From an uncultured Lachnospiraceae bacterium (lineage in GTDB: Bacteria; Bacillota; Clostridia; Lachnospirales; Lachnospiraceae), in NCBI GenBank assembly GCA_910578335.1, contig CAJTPU010000015.1, positions 7,414 to 71,413 on the forward strand: DNA of 64,000 bases, in the 5' to 3' direction. The translations under genes were made by a program, and so were the position numbers. Under the pieces are notes generated by a model. It was not told the DNA's origin, made no database searches, and was given only the letters and a program-made list of their open reading frames with translations. The stretch's first letter is position 1. Each line of letters starts with the position of its first letter. This document shows positions 18,236 to 26,225 of this stretch, in pieces.

Positions 18236-20227
18236 TTACTTTACCCTTTCAAAAACAGGAATCCTCTCTAAAGGCGCCGCGCAGAGCACGCTCTTGCCGC
18301 CTTCGTTAAGCTGCCCGTCCGCAAGGTTTTTCCAGCTTCCGGCGGGCAGATACACTTCTCTCTCCCGCTGCCCCAATGTGAATATCGGCGCTACCAGATA
18401 CCTGCTGCCAAACATATACTGGTCTTCTACTTCCCAGCAGTGTGCATCCTGCGGGAATTCATAGAACATCGTCCGAAGCAGCGGCGCTCCCGTATCGGAT
18501 GCCTCCTGCATCAGCTCTTCCACGTAGGGCTTTATGGAAAGGCGAAGCTCCAACTGCTTCTTCATAATCTCAAATGCTTCCTCACCGTAGCTCCACAGCT
18601 CATTTTCATGTCCCGTATACAGGCTGCCCCCGCCCCACTCTTTATCGGAAAGCGGCTTTATATCATGGGGTCCCCTGTCGCCATGCATCCGCAGAATCGG
18701 GCTGAATACCGCAAATTCAAACCAGCGCAGCAAAAGCTCGCGGAATGCTTCCTCCTTTACATCATCCGTCATGAAACCGCCGATGTCCGTCGTCCACCAC
18801 GGGATTCCGGCAAGCCCCATATTTAACCCTGCGGCAAGCTGGTCGCGCATGGACTCGAAAGTGCTCGGCACGTCTCCCGACCAGAGGAGCGCGCCGTATT
18901 TCTGACTGCCCGCCCAGCCGCAGCGAATCAAATGCAGAATTTCGTTCTCTCTGCCTGCCGCCTTCATGCCGTCATAAAAAGTCTTGGCATAGAGCTTGGG
19001 ATAGATGCTGCTGACCTCCAGCGCGCTTCCCAAATGATACCTGTAGTTGTCAAAGTCGTACACCCCATAGTCCGGCTCTGCATTGTCCAGCCAGAACATA
19101 TCTATGCCGTAGTCATAATAATTCTTTTGGCACTTTTCCCACAAATAAGCGCGCGCCTCCGGATTCGTCACGTCAATCTCCAGACAATCTCCCTGAAAAT
19201 CATAAGTCTGCACCGCCCCTCGCTCCGTCTGAATCAAAAGACCTCGCTCGTTCATTTCCGCAAAATTCTCACTCTTTTTGTCCACAGAGGGCCATACGGA
19301 AACCACTACCTTCGTCCCCATTTCATGCAGCTCGTCGCACATTGCCTTGGGGTCAGGCCAGTACTCCCTGTCAAATTTCCAGTCTCCCTGCCTTGTCCAG
19401 TGGAAAAAATCAATCACAATGACATCTAACGGTATACAAAGCTCCTTGTATTTTCTCGCAACACTAAGCACTTCCTCCTGTGTCCGGTAGCGAAGCTTGC
19501 ACTGCCACAGCCCCAGAAGCCCTTTGGGAAGCGCCGGCGCCCTGCCGGTTACCTCGGTGTAATTTTCCAAAAGCTTTGCCGGATTCTCGTCCGCCGTAAT
19601 CCAGTAATCCATCTGCTTTGCTGCCTTTGCTTCCCATTCCGTATAGTTCTTGCCAAACACCACATTGCCCACGCCCGGGTGGTTCCACAAAAAGCCGTAG
19701 CCTAAGCTGGATACCGCAAAAGGGACGGAAACTTGAGAATTTCTCTGTGCCAGCTCCAGCGTACAGCCCTTTAAGTCCAGATAGGACTGCTGATACTGCC
19801 CCATGCCGTAAATCTTCTCTCCGTCATTACTCTCAAAACGCACCTTCAGCGCATAATCGCCGCCCACAATTGCCTTGTATTCCCTGCCGCGGATTTTTAA
19901 GCACCGGCTCTCCCTGCAGGAGGGCTGGTCATAATCCCTGTGATATTCCTTTAATATCTTTTTTCCGTCGCGGTAAAAGGTCATGATGCCGGAGGCATCC
20001 ACCTTGACACACAGCCTGCCGTTCGTGATTTCTGCCCCTCCATCACCTGTCACAATCTCCACGCCCTCAGACGCCGGCACCTGCTCCTCCAGCGCCCAGT
20101 CATTTTCCGTAAACCGGGGATACTTTGTGGCGCGCACGCGCAGCGCATTCTTTCCCCAAGGCGTAATCATCACCGTTTCGTATCCGTGCTTCCACAATAA
20201 AGACTGCTCTTCCTGCCAAAATTTCAT
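18236..20227 (-). CDS. GH31 alpha-glucosidase/alpha-xylosidase
   Basis: A 663-residue GH31 enzyme. The catalytic nucleophile is D381 in WLDNAEPD and the acid/base is D452 in WSGDVPS. The N-terminal beta-sandwich (to about residue 220), central barrel and C-terminal beta domains are in the normal order. No signal peptide is seen, so it acts in the cytoplasm on alpha-linked oligosaccharides. The WLD(N/E)AEP form of the nucleophile motif is shared by several alpha-glucosidase and alpha-xylosidase groups, so the sugar specificity is open. It is divergent from an AraC-type regulator, a frequent arrangement for locally controlled glycosidases. Confidence 0.9.
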   Translation of the reverse strand: MKFWQEEQSLLWKHGYETVMITPWGKNALRVRATKYPRFTENDWALEEQVPASEGVEIVTGDGGAEITNGRLCVKVDASGIMTFYRDGKKILKEYHRDYDQPSCRESRCLKIRGREYKAIVGGDYALKVRFESNDGEKIYGMGQYQQSYLDLKGCTLELAQRNSQVSVPFAVSSLGYGFLWNHPGVGNVVFGKNYTEWEAKAAKQMDYWITADENPAKLLENYTEVTGRAPALPKGLLGLWQCKLRYRTQEEVLSVARKYKELCIPLDVIVIDFFHWTRQGDWKFDREYWPDPKAMCDELHEMGTKVVVSVWPSVDKKSENFAEMNERGLLIQTERGAVQTYDFQGDCLEIDVTNPEARAYLWEKCQKNYYDYGIDMFWLDNAEPDYGVYDFDNYRYHLGSALEVSSIYPKLYAKTFYDGMKAAGRENEILHLIRCGWAGSQKYGALLWSGDVPSTFESMRDQLAAGLNMGLAGIPWWTTDIGGFMTDDVKEEAFRELLLRWFEFAVFSPILRMHGDRGPHDIKPLSDKEWGGGSLYTGHENELWSYGEEAFEIMKKQLELRLSIKPYVEELMQEASDTGAPLLRTMFYEFPQDAHCWEVEDQYMFGSRYLVAPIFTLGQREREVYLPAGSWKNLADGQLNEGGKSVLCAAPLERIPVFERVK

Positions 20228-20450
20228 GATTTTTCCCTCCGTTTTTGTTTTCGTATTCTCTCCTTGCTCCGTATACGCGCTCCCATGCGGTATACTTTCT
20301 TCTGATTGCGGTCCTGTCTGCTCTTTCTATCCCGCCCTGCCCTTTTTTGTCTACCCATCAAATCCATATATGTATGGGATTTTGCAGTTGCTATTTTCTC
20401 CGTTTTTTACTATACTGACATTATATTGATAGTGTGGTTTTAATTCTTTA

Positions 20451-20502
20451 ACAATATTTACACATACTTGCACAATATTGATTTCTGCTTACCGCAGCGG
20501 TA
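20451..20502. promoter_or_regulatory. Candidate AraC-type binding region between GH31 and AraC genes
   Basis: ACAATATT occurs at 20451-20458 and 20472-20479, a 21-bp period (two helical turns) as expected for AraC-family direct repeats. A perfect palindrome TACCGC-A-GCGGTA follows at 20490-20502. The whole GH31-AraC gap (20228-20614, 387 bp) otherwise holds only a TATAAT on the minus strand near 20422 without a good -35, consistent with activator dependence. Confidence 0.4.
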
Positions 20503-20581
20503 TATAAGCTGCCAAAACACGGCTGCTGACCAAGAGCCTGTGTTGAAGGATACAATCCGGAGCCGAAAAAAGATAAACTTA

Positions 20582-20601
20582 TGCGCGCGTCGAGGCGCGC
20601 A
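20582..20601 (+). promoter_or_regulatory. GC hairpin next to the ribosome site of the AraC gene
   Basis: Arms TGCGCGC / GCGCGCA around GTCGAG, just upstream of GGGAG and the ATG at 20615. It is the same block as the one before the permease gene at 4.2 kb. Confidence 0.45.
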
Positions 20602-20614
20602 GATGGGAGCAAAA

Positions 20615-21637
20615 ATGAATACACAGAATATTTCCCTGCTTCGTGAGACCACGCCGCACGGCAACGCCCTGTTTCCTTTTATGCTGTATGATATGGCTTC
20701 CAATCCCGCCTTCGAAGAGCGCATTGGCTGCCACTGGCACGAAGAAATTGAGTTTCTTGTCATCACTAAGGGCGCGGGCTGCGTCCAGTTAAACGGCAGA
20801 AGCTACCCCATAAAAGAACACGACATCTGCCTGATTCCCTCCAACAGGCTTCACCTTCTGACTTGTCCCGCCGGACAACCGTTACACTTTTTTGCCATTG
20901 TCTTTCACCCTGATTTTTTGCGCAGTCTGAGCAGGGACACCATTCAGAAAAGATACTTGGAGCCTTTTTTATCCGGCGCTGCCGACTGCTTTATCCTCCA
21001 TGCGGCTGCCGTACCCCGGCAGAGTTTCCTGCAGCCGAATCCTGCGGCGCAGGAAACTCCCCTGCATACCAATGCCGCACAGCAGCAGAACCTTATACAC
21101 ACAGATACCACATGGGAACAGTCCCTGCTGCAATGCCTGAACCAAATCAGGCATACCTTTCATGCGAAAGAATATGCCTATGAGCTTTTTATTAAAATCC
21201 GCCTTCTGGAAGCCTTCCATCTGCTTGCCACGCATATTCTTCCCAGTCCGCATTCGGCTGCGGACAGCTCCGAACACCAAATTGTACTCGCCAAGTCCAT
21301 GATGGAATATCTCCGCGCAGGCTATGACTGTGAAATCACCCTTTCACAGCTTGCAAAACATTTTTGCCTGAGCGAAGGGCACATTTGCCGCCTGTTTAAA
21401 GCCATGACGCACATGACGCCGTTCGCCTACCTGAACTATTACCGGATTCAGCAAAGCGTGGAGTTTCTCGAACATTCTGATGATGAAATCAGCCTTATCG
21501 CCACAAAATGCGGTTTTAATAACATTAGTTATTACAACCGCACCTTCCAAAAATATATGCATATGACCCCCTCGGCATTTCGAAAGCAGCAGCGGGCTCA
21601 GTCAAACAGTATCTCATCCACCGTCACAAAGGTATAG
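20615..21637 (+). CDS. AraC-family transcriptional regulator
   Basis: About 340 residues. An N-terminal cupin-like sensor domain (WHEEIEFLVITKGAG; IPSNRLHLLTCP) is joined by a Gln/His/Thr-rich linker near residues 130-170 to a C-terminal pair of helix-turn-helix motifs (LSQLAKHFCLSEGHICRLFK; ISLIATKCGFNNISYYNRTF). The start at 20615 has GGGAG 5 nt upstream; the frame runs further up to 20468. It is divergent from GH31 and probably activates it. The last 17 codons lie inside a 65-bp repeat that also covers the end of the polysaccharide deacetylase gene, so its C-terminus RAQSNSISSTVTKV is antisense to a copy of that gene's end. Confidence 0.88.
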   Translation: MNTQNISLLRETTPHGNALFPFMLYDMASNPAFEERIGCHWHEEIEFLVITKGAGCVQLNGRSYPIKEHDICLIPSNRLHLLTCPAGQPLHFFAIVFHPDFLRSLSRDTIQKRYLEPFLSGAADCFILHAAAVPRQSFLQPNPAAQETPLHTNAAQQQNLIHTDTTWEQSLLQCLNQIRHTFHAKEYAYELFIKIRLLEAFHLLATHILPSPHSAADSSEHQIVLAKSMMEYLRAGYDCEITLSQLAKHFCLSEGHICRLFKAMTHMTPFAYLNYYRIQQSVEFLEHSDDEISLIATKCGFNNISYYNRTFQKYMHMTPSAFRKQQRAQSNSISSTVTKV

Positions 21638-21653
21638 CCCTCTTTTTGCAGCT
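21589..21653. repeat. 65-bp direct repeat, left copy
   Basis: Matches 22291-22355 at 64 of 65 positions (difference at 21640/22342). This copy contains the last codons of the AraC gene on the plus strand and a duplicate of the last 17 codons and stop of the polysaccharide deacetylase on the minus strand. The two copies bracket the DUF4160 gene pair. Confidence 0.92.
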
Positions 21654-21660
21654 TCTGTTC

Positions 21661-21939
21661 TCAGCAATAGTAGCTGATTTCGCCAAAATATTCATACCAC
21701 TTTTCTACAATCTCATTGCTGTTCGCCTCAATAAAAGCCAGCAGTTTTCTAAAATCCGATAGGGGTATCTTTGAATTATTATTGCAGGTCAGCGCCTTCC
21801 CTTTCTTCGTTATCCACACTTTTGTTGAATTTGCTCGTGGATTATGTTTTACAATGTGGACATGAACAGGCTCTACAGGCTTGTTTTCATTTGACCAAAA
21901 GAAAATGATGTAACCGCCAAATTTAAAAATTTGAGGCAT
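21661..21939 (-). CDS. DUF4160-family small protein
   Basis: A 92-residue protein with the DUF4160 pattern: MPQIFKFGGYIIFFWSNE at the start, a His-x-His element (VHVHIVKH) and a C-terminal helix ending in EKWYEYFGE. Proteins of this family usually sit next to a second small gene, and the pair has been suggested to act as a toxin-antitoxin-like module; this is not proven. GGGGGA lies 7 nt before the ATG, and the start overlaps the upstream partner by 17 bp. The gene lies inside the segment bounded by the 65-bp direct repeats, which points to gain as a cassette. Confidence 0.75.
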   Translation of the reverse strand: MPQIFKFGGYIIFFWSNENKPVEPVHVHIVKHNPRANSTKVWITKKGKALTCNNNSKIPLSDFRKLLAFIEANSNEIVEKWYEYFGEISYYC

Positions 21940-22192
21940 TATCGAATCCCCCTTCTTTCGCCAATTTCATAATCAAGTGGGCATTATTTTCCACAAACTC
22001 TTTATAATAAAGCATCTCCTCATCAGAAAATCCCACTATATTTTCCCACGTGTAGTCCGGCAAATAGCACGTGGCATTATGAAATCCCTCATATACAGCT
22101 TTCTCAATATAGACTTTTACCCTTCCGTCCTGTTTCATTTCCGAATGAACTACTTCTGTTGTATCACTCAATGTTGCATAAGGATATACCAT
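21923..22192 (-). CDS. Small partner protein of DUF4160 gene
   Basis: About 89 residues starting at MVYPYATL, with GGGAGG 7 nt upstream of this ATG; the frame stays open to 22207. Its position upstream of, and overlapping, a DUF4160 gene matches the usual DUF2442-like partner arrangement, but I recognise the family only by context and by the acidic, helix-rich C-terminus (FSDEEMLYYKEFVENNAHLI). Possible antidote or regulator of the downstream protein; function unknown. Confidence 0.65.
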   Translation of the reverse strand: MVYPYATLSDTTEVVHSEMKQDGRVKVYIEKAVYEGFHNATCYLPDYTWENIVGFSDEEMLYYKEFVENNAHLIMKLAKEGGFDNASNF

Positions 22193-22290
22193 ACGCCAGC
22201 CTCCCACTCCATTTTTCTTGTTTCATTTTATCATACCTGCATCTCTTCTACAACAACATTATATGGATACACCATGCCTTTCTATACTTT

Positions 22291-22355
22291 GCAGCGGGCT
22301 CAGTCAAACAGTATCTCATCCACCGTCACAAAGGTATAGCCTTCTTTTTGCAGCT
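22291..22355. repeat. 65-bp direct repeat, right copy
   Basis: The copy that lies in the intact polysaccharide deacetylase gene. It differs from 21589-21653 at one base. The start-to-start distance is 702 bp. Confidence 0.92.
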
Positions 22356-22983
22356 CATCCACTACCTGCAGGGCGGCTGTGACACTGGAGGCGGAATAAT
22401 CGTGCATCAGGATAATGTCGTTTTCCTTTACTTTGTCGCACACCCTGCCCGTGATGCAGGAAACATTGTCCGTGCACCAGTCCAACGGGTCCACACTCCA
22501 GAGCACCGGAAACATATTCAGCTCTGTCTCAAACTTCTTGTCCCATGAACCGTAAGGCGGTCTGACATAGATAACCTCCTGTCCGGTTATCCCCATGATA
22601 ATCTCATTGGTTTTAATCAGCTCTTCCTTAAATTCCTCCCGATTTCCCGACGTAAGCTGGATATGGCTGTATGTATGGTTGCCAATCAGATGCCCCTCCT
22701 CGTTCATCCTCTCTATAATCTCAGGGTGCAGCTCAGCATGTTCACCCGTCACAAAAAAGGTGACATGCACGCCCCGCTCCTCTAAGCCGTCGAGAAGCTG
22801 TTCGGTGTAGGTGGGGTGGGGACCGTCGTCAAAGGTCAGCGCAATTTTCTTCACCTCCACCTCCGTATCCGCCGAAAAAACCGCTCTTTGCTGCCCCCAT
22901 ACCTGTCCGCCTTTCCACAAAAAAAGGAGAAGCAGACAAATGCTGACTCCTCCCAGTAATCTTTTTTTATGTTTTATACACAT
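22300..22983 (-). CDS. Polysaccharide deacetylase (NodB domain)
   Basis: A 227-residue protein with a single N-terminal membrane anchor/signal (about residues 9-30) and an extracellular NodB-homology domain. Catalytic motifs are visible: TFDDGPHPTYT with D52/D53, the metal-binding HTYSH (H103, H107), RPPYGS near 141 and a C-terminal LMHD. Such enzymes remove N-acetyl or O-acetyl groups from cell-wall glycans. The last 56 bases including the stop are duplicated at 21598-21653. It would have overlapped the AraC gene tail-to-tail by about 40 bp before the cassette was inserted between them. Confidence 0.9.
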   Translation of the reverse strand: MCIKHKKRLLGGVSICLLLLFLWKGGQVWGQQRAVFSADTEVEVKKIALTFDDGPHPTYTEQLLDGLEERGVHVTFFVTGEHAELHPEIIERMNEEGHLIGNHTYSHIQLTSGNREEFKEELIKTNEIIMGITGQEVIYVRPPYGSWDKKFETELNMFPVLWSVDPLDWCTDNVSCITGRVCDKVKENDIILMHDYSASSVTAALQVVDELQKEGYTFVTVDEILFD

Positions 22984-23121
22984 ACCGGTCTCTCTTCCGG
23001 CATGGTTTTACAGTTCCTGTAAGCCACGCCTCACGTTCTTGATAAATCATATGGCGCGGCAGCTTCTCCCATACCTGCCGTCAAAATATTTTTAAAACTT
23101 CTGACAACCGCTTCCCCATAG

Positions 23122-24558
23122 TCACATATCATAAACCGACCAGGCAAGCGCTCCCCGCAGCCGTATTCCGCCGTTTTCCTCTGTCTCCAGATAATCCGCC
23201 GTATATGCCATCCATTCCGCCATCGTGATATCCGCTGCCTCCTTCATACTGTAACGCTCCTCCATGGTTCTGGCATCATATCGGTAGATATCCGCCTCAT
23301 CATATATGCCGTCGCCATTCCTGTCCTCTCTACTGCAGGCAAAATGAACCATTATTTCCGCTGAAGGCTGCAGCAGCCAGTAAATGTAATGCGCCTTTCC
23401 CTCTTTTAAAACGCTGTGTACTACCTCTCCGTTTTCCAGCACGTCATAACGCCCCGCACTGCCATAAAAATCTGTCTCTGCCAGCCACACAAACAGCCGT
23501 CCCTCCTGATATGCAAGAACATAAAATTTCTCTTCCGTCTGCATTACAAGCTCGGGCACACCATCGCCGCTTACATCATGGATTAGGTACTCCACCCTGC
23601 CCGCTGTGTTTTCTGCAATATCCGTAATCGTCACATTTCCCGCATTTTTCTCCCCCGCAAGAAATGCCTCGTACGCCTGCCGTGCCTCCTCTGCGTCCGC
23701 CGCGGATGCCCCTTCCCTGTCAGTCACTTGGGGAAAAGCCTCCGCAAACGGGACAAACGCTACCGGATGTGCCATCACGTAGAAAAAATCCTCCGCCAGC
23801 ACTTCCCATTCTTCTTCGCTGACCTTGGCACCCCCATTGACTTCTCCATTCACCGCAACCGTACACAGCGTTTCATACATGGTATCCCGCTCAAAATAAA
23901 CTATCTGCTCTGTTTCACCGCTTCCGCCCAGAAAAGCGTATCCATACCGCTCCAGCCCCGCACTTTCCGTATGAAAAAAGCCTAATCGGTCTGAGCCAAG
24001 CAGCTTACACCTCTCGTCCGGTCCAAAATACCTTTCTACCCTTTTTTCTTCCCTGTCATACTGCAAAATGCAGAGCTCCAATCCAAATTGCACGGCAAGC
24101 TCCGGCATTCCGTCTCCATCCATATCGATAAACCAGTACTGCGAATTTTCTATAAATTCTAAAAATTCACTGTCACTATAAGGCGCAACGCCCCGCAGGT
24201 AATCGCGGAAATAGACCGCCCCATCGTCCCTATATTCCATGGGAACCCGATTGGAAATGGCTTCATAAAAAGCAGTCTGAAATTCCTGTTCCAATTCAGC
24301 CGTATACAAAGCCTCGTCAATGGGATATTCCTGCACGGAAAAATCAAAGCTCTGCACAAATTCCCTTACATCAATTTCCTTTGGTTGCTGCCGCTTTGTT
24401 TCCCATTCCGCCCTTTCTTCCACGGGCAGACTGCCGCAGGCTGACAGGAAAAACAGCGTGCAGGCAAGCGCCGCCTTCCGCAGAAAACATGGAACAGCCG
24501 CCTTTCCTTCCGTATCACTCTGTATCCTTCTATGTTTTTTTGTATCTTTATCCGTCAT
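23122..24558 (-). CDS. Lipoprotein with calcium-loop (EF-hand/VCBS-like) motifs
   Basis: About 478 residues, no named family recognised. A basic N-terminal stretch precedes a hydrophobic helix and a lipobox LSAC, so the protein should be anchored outside the membrane. Three DxDGDG-type loops are visible: DMDGDGMPELAVQF, DVSGDGVPELVMQ and DRNGDGIYDEADIY, as in FG-GAP/VCBS or dockerin-like calcium sites. The ATG at 24558 is chosen because GGGAGAGG lies 5 nt upstream; the frame is open to 24591. It starts 19 bp after the frameshifted XRE gene. Role unknown; a surface sensor or binding protein is possible. Confidence 0.72.
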   Translation of the reverse strand: MTDKDTKKHRRIQSDTEGKAAVPCFLRKAALACTLFFLSACGSLPVEERAEWETKRQQPKEIDVREFVQSFDFSVQEYPIDEALYTAELEQEFQTAFYEAISNRVPMEYRDDGAVYFRDYLRGVAPYSDSEFLEFIENSQYWFIDMDGDGMPELAVQFGLELCILQYDREEKRVERYFGPDERCKLLGSDRLGFFHTESAGLERYGYAFLGGSGETEQIVYFERDTMYETLCTVAVNGEVNGGAKVSEEEWEVLAEDFFYVMAHPVAFVPFAEAFPQVTDREGASAADAEEARQAYEAFLAGEKNAGNVTITDIAENTAGRVEYLIHDVSGDGVPELVMQTEEKFYVLAYQEGRLFVWLAETDFYGSAGRYDVLENGEVVHSVLKEGKAHYIYWLLQPSAEIMVHFACSREDRNGDGIYDEADIYRYDARTMEERYSMKEAADITMAEWMAYTADYLETEENGGIRLRGALAWSVYDM

Positions 24559-24577
24559 CTGCGCCTCTCCCATGAGA

Positions 24578-25617
24578 TTATTGATAAACACTGCTTTTCA
24601 GCTTCTCCCAGTCTTCATTTCCCGACATATAATGAAAGGTTTCATCTCCAAGAGACTTCAAAAGCGCCTGCTTTAAGCCGGCTGAAAAATCAGGGTCAAC
24701 AGATTTTAGCGTCATATGTTGATAGAGCTTAGATTTTGTAAAATCACCTATCGTCCCTACGCTATCCAATATTTCCTGCATAAGCTGTGCCGTCCACACA
24801 ACATCCTTTTCCCATGCCGCAACATCCAGACCAAAACAAACTTCATTATATTTGCCCATTTCAAATGCAGACGCAGCATTGGACGAGACTTAACCAGCTT
24901 TTTTGCCATTTCATGATTCTTATCTTCCATATAAAGAATGCGCAAATCATTTAGCACCATTTGTATATGTTGATACCCGCTATAAATCAATTCCTCGTAT
25001 GCACGATAGGCTTCCGTCCGTCTGCCTGTTTTACTGTTCACAAGTGCCTCCTTGCGTTTGCGTTCCGGATTCTCCAGAGAGAAATAATCCAGATAATGAG
25101 CCGCTTTTTCATAATCATTTTTCCAAACAAAGGCATGAAACAGCGAATCTGCTGCCTGATTGCGTATCCGTTCGTCCTCTGAGAGTAAGCATCGCTCATA
25201 CCATCCAAATATCACATTATCATAATTATCCCTGTTTGGGAGTTTTATTGCCATTCGTTTTGCGTCCAAAATGACTGCCGCCTGCCAAATCAGCTTTTCA
25301 CAGTTGGGATATTCCTCAATTTTTTTCTTTACGGAAAGAAATACATCATGGAAGTTTTTGGCCTCCAGGTCCTTTTGAATCTTCGATAGATATTGATTCA
25401 TCTCTTCGTCTGTCAACTCATCTTTAAAGGACAGGAGTTCATCTGTCGTAATACCAAGCAGCCGTGCAACAGGAGCAAGCAGGGCAACATCTGGCAGCGT
25501 GTTGCCTCTTTCCCATTTGTTTACGGCAGGAGCGGTTACGCCGAGACGAGAAGCCATTTCTTCCTGTGTCATACCTTTATTCTTTCTGTATTTTTTGATA
25601 ACATTTCCTATTGTCAT
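24578..25617 (-). pseudogene. XRE-family regulator with C-terminal repeat domain, frameshifted
   Basis: The first frame (from 25617, start MTIGNVIKKYRKNKG) encodes an XRE helix-turn-helix (TQEEMASRLGVTAPAVNKWERGNTLPD) followed by a helical, TPR-like region up to about residue 245. Near 24880 the reading passes into nonsense in this frame and ends at 24757, while the expected continuation (SAFEMGKYNEVCFGLDVAAW and onward) is read in another frame and stops at 24578. A single-base loss in the CCAAT run near 24880 would explain this. It could be an inactivated gene or a sequencing error; the N-terminal DNA-binding part may still be made. The upstream GTG at 25635 lacks a ribosome site. Confidence 0.8.
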
Positions 25618-25874
25618 GTTCAACTTTTCCTTCACAATTTTTGAATCGATTCTGTGTCTAATATAGCTGACTATAACGCAAAAGTCTATTGAACACGGGT
25701 TAAATAACCGGAATTATTTTTTACCATTAGTTAATTTTTTGGCAGCCTGTAACAAACGATATTTTTGTGGTTCTGCTTTTCGAAACTCGACAGTTGAATA
25801 TGATTTTATTACGTTTGAGATTTCACGACCCAATCTGCCGAAGCGTAAAATCTTATCCGGCGCTTCTTTTCGAT

Positions 25875-26138
25875 TTACAACAACAGTTTATCCACCTGCC
25901 TGATTACTTCCTGCTCAGATATATCATATGGCATTGGGTCAATATCTTCAAAGCAGTAATTTGAAGCATACGAATGATTGTCAGTCCACTCTAGCACCCA
26001 AAAGTCTGTTAATGTAGACACTTTGAAAAATTCTCCATTCATTGTCCAGCAAATACCTGACGGATATAACTCTAATTGTTCCGCCCCAAGTTCACGAAAT
26101 CTATTTTCAACAACCGCTTTTATATCTGCTTTTTTCAC
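25875..26138 (-). CDS. Small hypothetical protein
   Basis: About 87 residues if started at the GTG at 26138, which has GGGAAGG 6 nt upstream; a further GTG at 26147 is also in frame. The protein is soluble and acidic at the C-terminus, with an aromatic centre (ICWTMNGEFFKVSTLTDFWVLEW). I do not recognise the family. It has no close operon partner: 87 bp follow the ASKHA gene stop and 257 bp separate it from the XRE gene. Confidence 0.55.
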   Translation of the reverse strand: MKKADIKAVVENRFRELGAEQLELYPSGICWTMNGEFFKVSTLTDFWVLEWTDNHSYASNYCFEDIDPMPYDISEQEVIRQVDKLLL

Positions 26139-26225
26139 ACGCAGCACCTTCCCAAACTAAAATTTGCAGACTGAACCCTAATCGTCCATGCCGTCTTCGG
26201 CAATGGGGATTTTCCTTTTTTGCTC

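Noticed and set aside
21977..22339. Plus-strand 120-codon frame ending in the same residues as the AraC protein
   Set aside because: The shared end is the 65-bp repeat read in the same frame; the rest is antisense to the cassette gene and has no protein character.
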